Shown: positions 26,564 through 37,117 of the stretch, in pieces
Numbering within the stretch: the stretch's first letter is position 1
How the letters are laid out: every line of letters starts with the position of its first letter
Assembly: GCA_024220525.1 (NCBI GenBank)
Contig: JAMYWO010000038.1
Coordinates: 35,051-99,050, forward strand
DNA from: Cochliopodium minus
Taxonomy: Eukaryota > Discosea > Himatismenida > Cochliopodiidae
Length of the DNA: 64,000 nt
Reading direction: 5' to 3'
Translations under genes and position numbers: made by a program
The notes under the pieces: model-generated
Told to the model about the DNA's origin: nothing
Databases searched by the model: none
The model's input: only the letters and a program-made list of their open reading frames with translations

Positions 26564-29500
26564 TCATTTCTGATTGATGGATTTCTCCTTGAAAATGTCG
26601 ATATACTTGGAATCAATGAGGACTTTGCGTTTGTCAATGCTGACCTCAAAAAACTTGAAGACAGTGAAAAAGAGCATTTCATCTTTGCTTTGTAAGGCAA
26701 CCTCCATGAATCTATTAGGATCAACCTTGATCTGCATGAGACGAACGTACCTTAGCGCAGAGAGAACGTTAAGCTGACCCAAAAGTGTGTCTACGATGTA
26801 CTCGCTTGTGGTGAGCCTTTTGAACATGTCAAGGGCGAGTTGTCCGGTTGGAGGATGTTCTTTAGAGATGGAAAGAAGTTGGCAAGCGATTGGTTCTTTT
26901 TTAAAAAAAATTCAATTAAAATTAATATAAAAAAAAAAATTTTTTTAAATGAAAAAAAATAAAACGAACAGTTTATTTTAAGAGTTCAATAATGCTCAAA
27001 AAAAAAAATTTTTTTTTGGTTTTATACCAGAATCACTAACGACGTGATATTGCAAAAACTGATGGAGTTGGTAGAATCTCTTGTTCTTCACCAAAAGGGA
27101 AATGACCAAGCCATAAATAAAATGTTGCACCTCTATTTGCTTGAAACTTAAACTTCTGATATACTCTGTCAAAACTGACACGAAATATTTTTGATTCAAT
27201 TGCTTAAATATAATGAAATAAAACTTAAGATTTTCACTCTTAAATAAAAAATATTTACTTGTTCTTCGATAAGAGAAAATACGTGATTGTACATGTCAAT
27301 TTGTTGAATAATCATCAACCCACTTTAAAAATGAAAAATATTTAATTATTAAAAATATTTAATTATTAAAAATATTTATAAATAAATATAGAAAAATTAT
27401 TATCGTTCTTTTACTTTTTGGTTCTTCTCCCTTCATTGGAGTCCAAGACAACCTCGTTGAAACTAATGTTTCTGTTGGATTGAGGAGAAGAGTTTTGTGG
27501 TTGGGAGTTTGGAAGAAAATCATCTCTCCTATTTAAAAATAAAAATTTAAAATGAAATTAATGAAAAATAAAAAAATAAAAAAAAATCAAAAAATCAAAA
27601 ATAAAAAAATAAAAAAAAATCAAAAAATCAAAAAAAAGAGATTTATAAAATAAAAAATAAAAATAAAAAATGGAAATAAAAATATTTAAATAAAATATTT
27701 TTTTTCATTACTCTACTGCGTCTTTCATTAAAATATCAGCAAAAATGTCGAAGATTTTGGACAAAACGCTCAAAGAAGAGCGGTTCTCGATGATTGTCTT
27801 CAAGCTGTCGAGCAAAAGCTGCTTGCTCTTCGCCCTCCTCAACAAAAATTGGACCAGTCTAAAAAATAAATTATTTGAAATAAGGATTGATATAATAAAT
27901 CAGAAAAAAAAAATAAGAAAATAAAAATGATGAAAAAAAAAAGATAAATAAACAAAAAATAAAAAAAAATACTGTAAAAAATTAAAATAATGTAAAAAAA
28001 TGAAAAATTAAACCTGATGTGATCATAACTGAAAGCAAGGGAAATTTCTTTGAGATTAAGCCTTATTTTCCACAAAAACCCAGTATCTCTGTCAATGATG
28101 AAGTAGGGAGAGAGAAACTCCCATGAATTACGATAAGTTTCCACTATCTGAGTTTTTCCTTCTCTTTCATAAATGAAAGGAGCTATTTGCAAACCACCTT
28201 TCAAATAATTTTCAAGAAAATTAAAAAAAAATAATTGAAGAATAAAAATAATTGAAAAATAAAATCAAAATGGAAATCAAAGTTTCTGAAAATCAAAGTA
28301 AAATGTTTTAGTTGAATAAAAAAGTAAAATTGAAAAAAAAATATAATCAAAAAAAATAATTATAAATAAAATTTAGATTACCACAGAGAGGATAAAAGAC
28401 ATTCTTTTTTTTGTTATTGAGAGGAATTTGAATGTCATTCAAATCAAACAACAAAGAAATTTTGGAGGTCAAATTATGAACAACGATGATGCTATCCACG
28501 AAGCTGAGAGATACGGGGTCGTCGGTGGCGATGTCAAGGGTGCCCATGTTCTCTACAGAGTCTTTGGAAAGTTTGTACAAAACAATCATTTTACTTTTCA
28601 AATCCACGTGAAAGTAATATACCAAATTGTATCTAATAAGAAAATATAAAAAGAATTAAAACAAATTTAATGATTTTTTTTTGAAATCGCTTTTCACAAC
28701 AAACAAATTGAATAATTTGTTTGTTGTTTTTTATACGTTAAATAAAAAGTTACATTATAATCATTATATGAATTTTAATATATTAAAATATATTTGAATT
28801 ATCTGTTTCTATTTCTTTTTCATTTTATAAATATAAATCAAATTATTTTAATGAATATTTGAAATGTTGTTACATTTGATTGACATAAATATGTTTTTGA
28901 CTTAAGATTTCCCTCTTTAAGGGGATATCCAGTTTAGGAAGTTTAAATACATCATCTTGCTTAAAACAATATGCCTGCAATTGATTTTCTTGTTTGCCCG
29001 ATGCGGTCACAAGAATTCTGTTGCGGGGATTATAGATGAACCATTTGACACTTACATTGAATATATTTATCTTTTTGATTTGTTTGGATACGATTTGATA
29101 TATTTCTATTGATTGACTAGTAACTATCAATAAATTATTGGCATATGTCCAAAAAAATCCTAATATTCTATTATCTGATGATTTCTTGCATGCCATCATA
29201 AATGTTTTTGCTTCTATTATTTGAGTCAATTCCTGAATGAAAAAAAAAAAAATTAATAACATCATTCATACTTCAAAATGATAGATATAATATATTCTAT
29301 CATGATTAGATGTTTCTAAATATCTTTTACAATTTCCAAATTAGATCTTTGAATTGATATAAAATTTTGATCTGTTGAAAATTTTGCATCCATTGCTTTC
29401 TTATTTTTGTGTGGTTGTAAGTTTAATCTTTATTTCAACAAAAAAAATATGTGAATAAATTTCAAAAAGAAATATATTTTAAATTTTTAATGTACAATTT

Positions 29501-29686
29501 TGATATTGGCTTCTCATTGTCTTTAGATGAGCTAATTCTGACAATTTCTTGATTATCATTAATACTTATAATTTGTCGATTTGATTCATCCCAAAAGATG
29601 GGCCCATTATTGGTTTCAAATTCAATGGGATTTTTTTCTAATGAAATATGAAAATTTAAATGCGTTTGCAAAGGATGATCCATCAA
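26564..29686 (-). CDS. RMC1: RMC1 (Mic1 / C18orf8) regulator of the Mon1-Ccz1 complex
   Basis: Ten exons (29686-29496, 29427-29331, 29232-28874, 28632-28382, 28197-28014, 27858-27712, 27528-27415, 27322-27259, 27202-27028, 26895-26564) sum exactly to 637 codons; the human protein has 657. The N-terminal half is a WD-like propeller (NNGPIFWDESNRQI, then LGFFWTYANNLLIVTSQSIE). The C-terminal Mic1 domain is diagnostic: VLTEYIRSLSFKQIEVQHFI, LHQFLQYHVVSDS, MFKRLTTSEYIVDTLL and LFFTVFKFFE. In animals RMC1 forms a trimer with Mon1 and Ccz1, the GEF that loads Rab7 on late endosomes. A linker exon rich in Asn, Gln and Ser separates the two halves. Confidence 0.93.
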
Positions 29687-29892
29687 CTTTTTATTTTTTA
29701 TAAAAGATCTCTCAAATATTTCTGTTTTTTATGGCTTTGCAATAAAAAAAAAAAATTTAAATGTAAACTTCAAATTTTGATAAAATTAAATTAAGCTTTA
29801 TTAAACATAATTTTTCTTATAGGCCGCATGGAATAAGGTATAATATATTAAATATATATTTTATTTGCAACAAATATTTAATTTAAAATTAG

Positions 29893-31568
29893 TGGTCTTT
29901 TCTTGCTTACAAATAAAGGAGAGGTATATTAAAAGAAAATCAAAATTGGTTAAAAAAACTGAACAAATTCTTTGATATATAGAGTTTAATCTCACGTATC
30001 TTTCGTGATGACATTAGGTAATTAAATTTTCAAAAATTTTGAAAAAGTTTCTGAATGAAAAATTTCAAAAAGTTTGGATTGTGCACATACTTTCAGATTG
30101 AGTGTGATATCTTCCAAGGACATCAGATCACCCATCAACAGGACAAGAGACGCAACATTTTTGCATATCTATGTGGGAGAGCTCTATGTGATGGCAGCAA
30201 CCAAAGGAAATCCAAATTGCAGCGTGGTATTCGAATTATTGCATTCAATAGTGGTCACTTTTCAAGATTTTTTTGGAGAATTTTCAGAAGAAGCAATAAG
30301 AAAGAATTCGGCTGTTATATATGAATTATTGGATGGTATGTTCCTAAATATTATTAATTTACTTTCTTTCATATCACAAATAAAACTCATTTTTTTTGAT
30401 CAAAATATTACAGAAATGTTGGATTTTGGATATCCACAAATCACCCAAACAGAATCTCTGAAATTGTTTATCAAAGGTCAAGGAGAAAAAAGCGAAACAG
30501 CCGTAAATAATAAGTTTTCTTCATATACTTTTCAAAAAAAAGATATAAAATGAATTTTTTGTTGATATTAAATTTAGCACAAACAAATAACCAAAGAATT
30601 GACTGGTAAATCAAAATATAGACAAGATAATATCATTTATAAAAAGAATGAAATCTTTATCGATGTGATCGAAAATATAAATGCTCTCATCTCCAAGGAG
30701 GGAAAACCTCTGAGCCAAGATGTCAGCGGACAAATCAAGTTGAAGTGTATTTTAAGTGGTATGCCCGAATGTCGTTTTGGATTCAATGATAAATTGCAAA
30801 TTCAAAGTGATGAGAAAATGTAAGAAATAATTTGACAAAATTTTAATTTAATTATATTAAATTATATTCAAAGGTTGAATCGTGAGATCAACAAGAAAGG
30901 TATTGCTATAGATGATGTCACTTGCCATCCTTGTGTAAAATTAAATGAATTCGATAAAAATAGAGAAATCCAATTCACCCCTCCTGATGGAGTCTTTGAA
31001 TTGCTCAACTACAGAACCACCGCCAATCTCCAGCTCCCTTTCAACATCACTCCCATTGTAAATGAATATGGTAACACCAGAGTCGATTATAAGATCAGAA
31101 TTGAATCTACCTACAGTCAAAGATTGACCGGAACAGATGGTAAAAAGAAATTTCCTTTTTAGAGAATCAAATTTCCTTTTTTTTAATTTTTTTATTCTCC
31201 TTCACATAACAAATTCTCTTATAGTAAAAATCACCATCCCCACACCTCCCAACACTGCTCTCACCAAAATCAAAACACAGGCGGGAAAGGCAAAGTATGA
31301 GCCTTCTCTCAATGCTATCGTTTGGCTCATCAAAAAGTTTCCTGGTAATCAACACTACGATTTCACTGCGCATGTTGATTTGATTTCCACCACTGTAAAA
31401 AAGGTATGGTCCCGCCCTCCTATCTCCTTGAGCTTTGAGGTTCCTACTTGTGCTTCTGGTTTAGTTGTTAGGTATCTTCGTGTTGTCGAGCATAAATTGA
31501 GATATACCCCCCTTAAATGGGTTCGTTATATTGCTAGGGCGGGCAATTATCAATTCCGTATCTCTTAA
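29893..31568 (+). CDS. AP2M1: AP-2 complex subunit mu (5' end not resolved)
   Basis: Exons 29893-29923, 29983-30017, 30073-30335, 30414-30502, 30578-30819, 30874-31139 and 31225-31568 join in phase to about 423 codons. The longin part reads GLFLLTNKGE, SLISRIFRDDI, IRSPINRTRD and VIYELLD-EMLDFGYPQ. The mu homology domain has LSGMPECRFGFNDKL, IQFTPPDGVFELLNYRT and the C-terminal KWVRYIARAGNYQFR. The LSGMPEC and FDxxRxIxF patterns fit mu2, which reads tyrosine cargo signals in clathrin endocytosis; mu1 or mu4 are less likely. The start was not found: the first exon should supply ATG with two bases in the last codon, and the nearest ATG (29828) runs into a stop after two codons. Confidence 0.88.
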
Positions 31569-32050
31569 TTTCTTTTTGATTATAATAATGAAATTTCTTA
31601 TTACTTTCCCAAGAAATTAAACTGATTCTTGATTCAATCAACTTGATTTGGATAGATAAATTTAATCTTTTCAGAATTGAATTCTTGCTTGCTTTCTATC
31701 AATTCAGCAAAAAAAGTTTACAAAAATATCAAATTGAGGAAATGTGAATAAAAATTATCTTTTTCAAAAAAGGAGAATTATATTTAAATTTACGAGATCA
31801 ATATTTGAAACTTCAATATTTGAAAGATTAAAGGATTTAAAAAAAGGATAGTTTAATCTCGCGGTGACAAATTTTGTTGATTCCGGAATCAACAAAAATA
31901 TCCATCGCTATACTGTACTATTTTTAAAATAAAATTATTATAATAAAGTATTTTTTATAATTTATAAATTAAAAAAAAAATCAATATATTTTTTTTTATT
32001 TTTTTTATTTTTCAGTTGAGGTTTCAATCAGTAATATAAAAATAAAAAAA
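31569..32050. other. Intergenic region with a short palindrome
   Basis: This 482-bp AT-rich gap lies between the mu2 stop and the PTEN start on the same strand. A less AT-rich patch at about 31850-31925 contains a perfect 26-bp palindrome (31872-31897) followed by a T-run. No known RNA consensus was found. Confidence 0.4.
31872..31897. repeat. Perfect 26-bp palindrome
   Basis: The left half ttttgttgattcc (31872-31884) is the exact reverse complement of the right half at 31885-31897, with no spacer. It could be a dimeric protein site or the stem of an RNA, and a run of T follows at about 31921. The function is unknown. Confidence 0.8.
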
Positions 32051-34841
32051 ATGAACAAAGGTACTGAAAATTTTTATTTTCCAAAGAGTATATATCATTA
32101 TTTCTCTCATATATTTTAAATAGCAAGAAAATTGGTCAGCAAACAAAAAAGAAGATTCACTGAAGATGGATTTGACTTGGATTTGAGTTGTAAGTTTAAT
32201 ATAAAACTTAAAATTTTATAACAGTATTTTTTTTTTTGAAAATATATTTTTATCAATATAGATATAGGAGAAAGTAGATTAATAGCAATGGGATTTCCTT
32301 CAGAGAGCATAGAATCTGCTTATAGAAATCCATATAAAGAAGTTAAAAGGTATTTTTTTTCCTATCAATCATAATTAAAACGATGAAATGACTAAAAATG
32401 TCAAGATTTTTGGAAACAAAACACAATGGCCATTACATGGTCTACAATTTGTAAGATTTTTAAATTTTAAATAAAGATTCGGGCACATTTATTCTCTAAA
32501 ATAAATAAAGATGTTCAGAAAAAGATAGACAATATAGTCCAGCAAAGTTTAATGATATGGTCGCATGTTACCCATTCGAGGATCGTAAATTAAAATTATA
32601 ATCTTAATTCCACTTTTAAATGAGTAAAATAAATTAATCTTCAATTTTTTTTTATTTGGCAGATAATCCTCCTCCATTTGGAATGATTGAAGAATTTTGC
32701 GAAAATGTGGTATGCACAAAAAATTATTTTCCTTTGTTTTTTAATGCAGGATGATTAATATCAAAAAAAAAAAATATTTTTTCTACATAGTATGAATTTC
32801 TTTCCAAAGATAAAACAAATGTTGCAGCAATTCATTGCAAGGCAAAAATTGATTTTTATACTATTATAAATAATGCTCATTCAAATTAAAAATTTATATA
32901 GGCAGGAAAAGGAAGAACAGGAACAATGATCATCTGCCATCTTTTATACATAAAATTTTATACACATCCTCAAGAAGCACAAGAATTTTATGCAGCCATG
33001 AGAACCTTCAATCAAAAAGGGCTCACCATTCCATCTCAGATTAGATATGTAAATTATTTCGGGCAGACTGTTGGAAAAAAGGTTTGGAATCATATTTTTT
33101 GATCGAACAAAATAATATTATAATTATACAATATGATTATTCCTCACAATACTTTTACAAATTTTATCTTTACTCTGATTCCATTTAGGTCAAACCAGTT
33201 CTTGATTATCCAGCTCCAACAATGTTCCTCAAAAAAATTTCAATTTCCCCACTTCCCAAAGGAGTAAATTTGAAAGGTATATCCCATAAGTTTCTTTATT
33301 ATATTTTAAATATATCATTCTATGAAACATCTCATTTTTTTATTTAATTCTATTTTAGCTACCAAGTTTAAATTAGATTGCAATAGAAAGACCATATACC
33401 AATTCAAGGGCGAAGTAGAAGTCGTTAAGAAAAAAAAAAAAATATTAAAAAATGAGGAAGGAGTCAAAGAAAGAGCAATATTTAAACTGGAAAAAATACC
33501 AATATGTGGTGATATCAAAATGGTTTTCACTAATAATAATGTAAATCTCATTCCTCTAACCTTATATATAAAAATAATACCATAAAATTAACTGACAATA
33601 TAATTATTTTATAGAATAAATTTTTTCATTTTTGGTTCAACACGGCATTCATCAGAAATTTTCATTTGAGATTGAAAAAGCACGAAGTAGATGGACCAAA
33701 CAAAGATAAGAAGGAGAAAACATACACCAAAGATTTCCAAATAGATTTATTCTTTGATGGCCAAGATCCTTCCCCTAATCCCCTCAATGAAGAAGGAATC
33801 GAGATAGACAAATCAGAGATGAATTTGTGCAAAATAAAAAATTTTCAACAACTCAAAGACGGAAGATATGTGCTTAATCCTCCTGATATTGAACATTGCC
33901 AAGATAATGAGGATTTCATGGATTGCGTGAATGTATCTAGCAAGGCATTGAAATCAATCTTCACACTTATCAACGACGAATCCTCAGAGGGATTCATCAA
34001 TTCGGAGATCTCCTCCAAGATTCTCAACAAGAGAGAATACAAAGATTTTTGCATTGTTTTGAAAGATTACCAATTGATCACCTTTGATTATATATCCCAA
34101 GATTCCTTGGTGGTCTTCTGGCTCAATACATATCACGTGATGTTGTTGCATGCACTTCTTGAATATAATCCAAATAATTTCAAAGAGCGCAATTTCATGA
34201 TGAAAACTGCCACTTACTATATCAATGGCCAATTTTATACCCTCAATGAGATCCATCACCTCATTTTGAGAAATGCCAATTCCGTTCCTCCCATCGATTT
34301 TCCCACCGCCAAGATGTTCTCCAACAAAGATGAGCGTCTCAACTGCGTTCTCGAACATGATCCCCGCCTCAATTTCTGTGCTTCTTTCCTCCAACCTTTT
34401 TCTCCTCCCATCCGTCTTTTTTCTGTCAAAGATTTTCCCCGCCATTTGCAAGAATGTACCACCTATTTTCTCGACAAGAATGTGGTCATTGATACTGATA
34501 AAAAAACTGTTTCCCTCACTGGATTCCTTCGCTGGTACTCTCAAGATTTCGGAAAGGATGACAAATCCATCATCCAGTTTTTAAAGAATAACATGAGCAC
34601 CAAAGATTCTGAGAAGTTAACTCCCGATTTCTCGATCAAATTAGTCGAAGAAAAACAATTTGATTGGAATAAATTTCAAATTAATGAATTCCCTTCCGAT
34701 TATGTTCTTACCAAGCACATCGTAATTGAAACCAAAAAAAAAGTTGATCACACCCCTCCTCCTATCAACAATAATCATCTCACCAACACTAGCAATGAAG
34801 AAACCTCTTCCTCTTCAAGCACACCAGAAGAAGACAATTAA
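32051..34841 (+). CDS. PTEN: PTEN phosphatase fused to a C-terminal DUF547 domain
   Basis: Eleven exons (32051-32060, 32124-32189, 32262-32349, 32406-32450, 32511-32584, 32663-32709, 32791-32841, 32902-33081, 33189-33276, 33359-33540, 33615-34841) sum to 685 codons. Residues 4-25 match the PTEN PIP2-binding start (KQKRRFTEDGFDLDLSYIGE). The phosphatase has YPFEDHNPPP and the P-loop HCKAGKGRTG with catalytic Cys126 and Arg132, identical to human PTEN in this loop. The C2 domain has PICGDIKMVF and KFFHFWFNTAFI. Instead of a short tail there is a further domain of about 230 residues with DUF547 features: SLVVFWLNTYHVMLLHALLE, NGQFYTLNEIHHLILR, DPRLNF...PPIRLFSV and SLTGFLRWYSQDFG. The intron after codon 127 must use a GC donor. 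PTEN removes the 3-phosphate of PIP3. Confidence 0.93.
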
Positions 34842-35394
34842 GAAAATTCTTAATTCTGTTAAAGCATATAGTCTTTTTTTTAATTATTTATGGAATCTTC
34901 AAAAAAAATATATATATTTTTCTCAAATCTATTTGTTTCTGTTTTTTATACTTGTTCAATTAAAAACAATTTAAAATCTATCTGTTTTTTTTTTGGAAAG
35001 TTTGTGATTATAATTTTCTTTTAATAATTAATTAAATTTAAAGAATCTTGATAAAAATATTGTTCCAACCTTCAAATTAAAGAAATATAAGTAAAATATT
35101 TTGATTAAAATCTGAAAAAATGATTCTTTATGTCCATTTAGAATTTCAATTATAAAAATTAAATAAATATTTATATATCCTATTCAACTGAGACTAAAGT
35201 TTTAAATTTTTGATGTCAATTTTGCTTGTTTGTCGGGAAGGATATTATGTTTTGAGTGTAAGAAAATCAGATTTCTCAACGTATAATAAATAAAAAATAA
35301 AAAAAATAAAAAGGTATAAAAAATATAAAATTTTTATCAAAAATAACAAATTATTCACCCAATATATACTTCTATTTCATCTGCTCGTTTAGAA
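34842..35394. other. AT-rich intergenic sequence
   Basis: This 553-bp gap between two same-strand genes contains only A/T-rich sequence with short repeats of AAAAAT type near 35290-35330. No gene or RNA is seen. Confidence 0.5.
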
Positions 35395-36945
35395 ATGAAG
35401 AAACAATCTCTTTCCATAAATTCTGATGAGATAAGATTACAATCATTTAATAAATCAAAAACTGAGAAAGGTAAAATATTATATAATCTTTAATCTTTCC
35501 TATCTATATCTTGTCTGAATGGGATATATATTATACATCCTTTTGTTTTTTTATTCTTAAATTTATATATAAATTTTATATTTTTATAATTAGTCCTTCA
35601 AAAATGGGCTTCTGATGAAGGGGAAATTCAAGAAGAAGATTTAAGAAAAGCTGCAAGCAATTATGCAAGACTGGAAATTAATAATAGAATACTAAAATGG
35701 ATTATTGTTGTTGTGATTGTATTTTTATTTGTACTCCTTGGATTCATGATAGCGTCTGTGGTGATTGGTGTCAACATCACTAAAGATATTACTGTTAAAA
35801 ATGGTGCTCTTGTTGCTAATTCAGGAAACAACTCTATAATCAAAACATCCACCATGAAATACAGATCTAAAATTACATTGAATTCTCCAATTGAGGTGAT
35901 TGATTCCATGAGAACAGTATCAGTGACCATCAATGAAGGGCTTTATTCTGCGGTGGTCCAATTTGATGTTGTATCTTATGTATATGTACCCGGAAAACAA
36001 TTGACCTTCTATGGACATACCCACATGGCAGATATCCAAGCTGATGGAACAGTAAAATATGAAGAATTGATTCCTTTTGATGGGGTGAAAAGAGATGATG
36101 GTGCTAGCGCTTCTGCATTCGATCCTTATGGAGAACATTATAGCACATCTACCAATTATAATGAAAAAATCATCAATAACTGTACCGATCTTCAAAACAT
36201 TGTCGCAGATGGTCACTACATCCTCGGAAAAAATTTGGAATGTAACTTGGAATCTTCCCTTTTGCCAAACAGTGTTTTTACAGGAAGCTTTAATGGGGCA
36301 TTTTATACACTCACCCTCAATGGTGCTCCTCTCTTCAAAACCTTCCAAGGTACTTTGTTCAAAATCATCATCAAGGGAGACACCAAAGCAACTGATCAAT
36401 GTGCTGTGGTTGCAAACACCGTCATTGCAGGAGCAACCGTTTCTAAAGTCGGAATTTACAGCAATTTGATTTGCTCTGACTCTGGTGCTCCTGGTGTCAA
36501 GGCTGCAGGTCTTTACTTTGCTACTGTTTCTGCTGATACTACTGGTGAAGCATCTTCTGTCTACATTAGAGGATCCGTCTCCCAAGGATCTATCTCTTAT
36601 CCTAGTACCAACGCCCTTGTTGGTGCTTTTGTTGGTCAAGATTCTAACCAAATCATTGAATTCACTTATGATGCTGCTTATCTTAACAACATAAAATCTT
36701 CTGGAAAGATTGTTGCTTTTGCAAATGGTCAAATCGATACAGTCACCTATTCTAATATCAACTTTATTTTAATCGATTCTAATTCTGATATCCTCTCTTT
36801 TCCCAATGCTTATCCATTATCCAAAAATCAAAACTTACCTTATATAGTCAACTGTGATAATATATATTGTTACCCCTTATTGAATGCTCAAGGAATTGTG
36901 ACTCCTACAATTGAGCTTGATTCCCAAAATTCTTGTGGAAATTAA
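35395..36945 (+). CDS. Type II single-pass membrane protein, unknown family
   Basis: Two exons (35395-35470, 35594-36945) give 475 codons. A charged N-terminal segment of about 65 residues precedes one strong membrane helix (WIIVVVIVFLFVLLGFMIAS) and a large ectodomain starting VVIGVNITKDITVKNG. The ectodomain is Ser/Thr/Asn/Gly-rich with strand-like periodicity. It contains a segment CTDLQNIVADGHYILGKNLE followed by FTGSFNGAFYTLTLNG, which resembles a right-handed beta-helix repeat. Paired cysteines near the C-terminus (NCDNIYC) may form disulfides. No family is recognised. An extracellular, surface or endosomal protein with N-in topology is inferred. Confidence 0.8.
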
Positions 36946-37117
36946 AATAATTTCAAAAATAATTCATAATTCACTAAAATGACCTTCAAATATAGCATAT
37001 GAAAGATCTTTTTCGGTTTGTTTAACACAGATTACATTGTTTTAAGTGAAATAAAATAAAATCTAAAAAATATAAAAAAAAAAAATATTGTAATTATAAC
37101 CAAAAATTTAAACATAA

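Noticed and set aside
33984-34544. 186-codon minus-strand frame inside PTEN-DUF547
   Set aside because: It lies wholly opposite the DUF547-coding exon, which is supported by family motifs.
35920-36732. 270-codon minus-strand frame opposite the type II membrane protein
   Set aside because: The plus strand has a start, an in-phase intron and a convincing membrane helix. The antisense frame has no domain and is rich in Cys/Arg/Ser as expected for a shadow.
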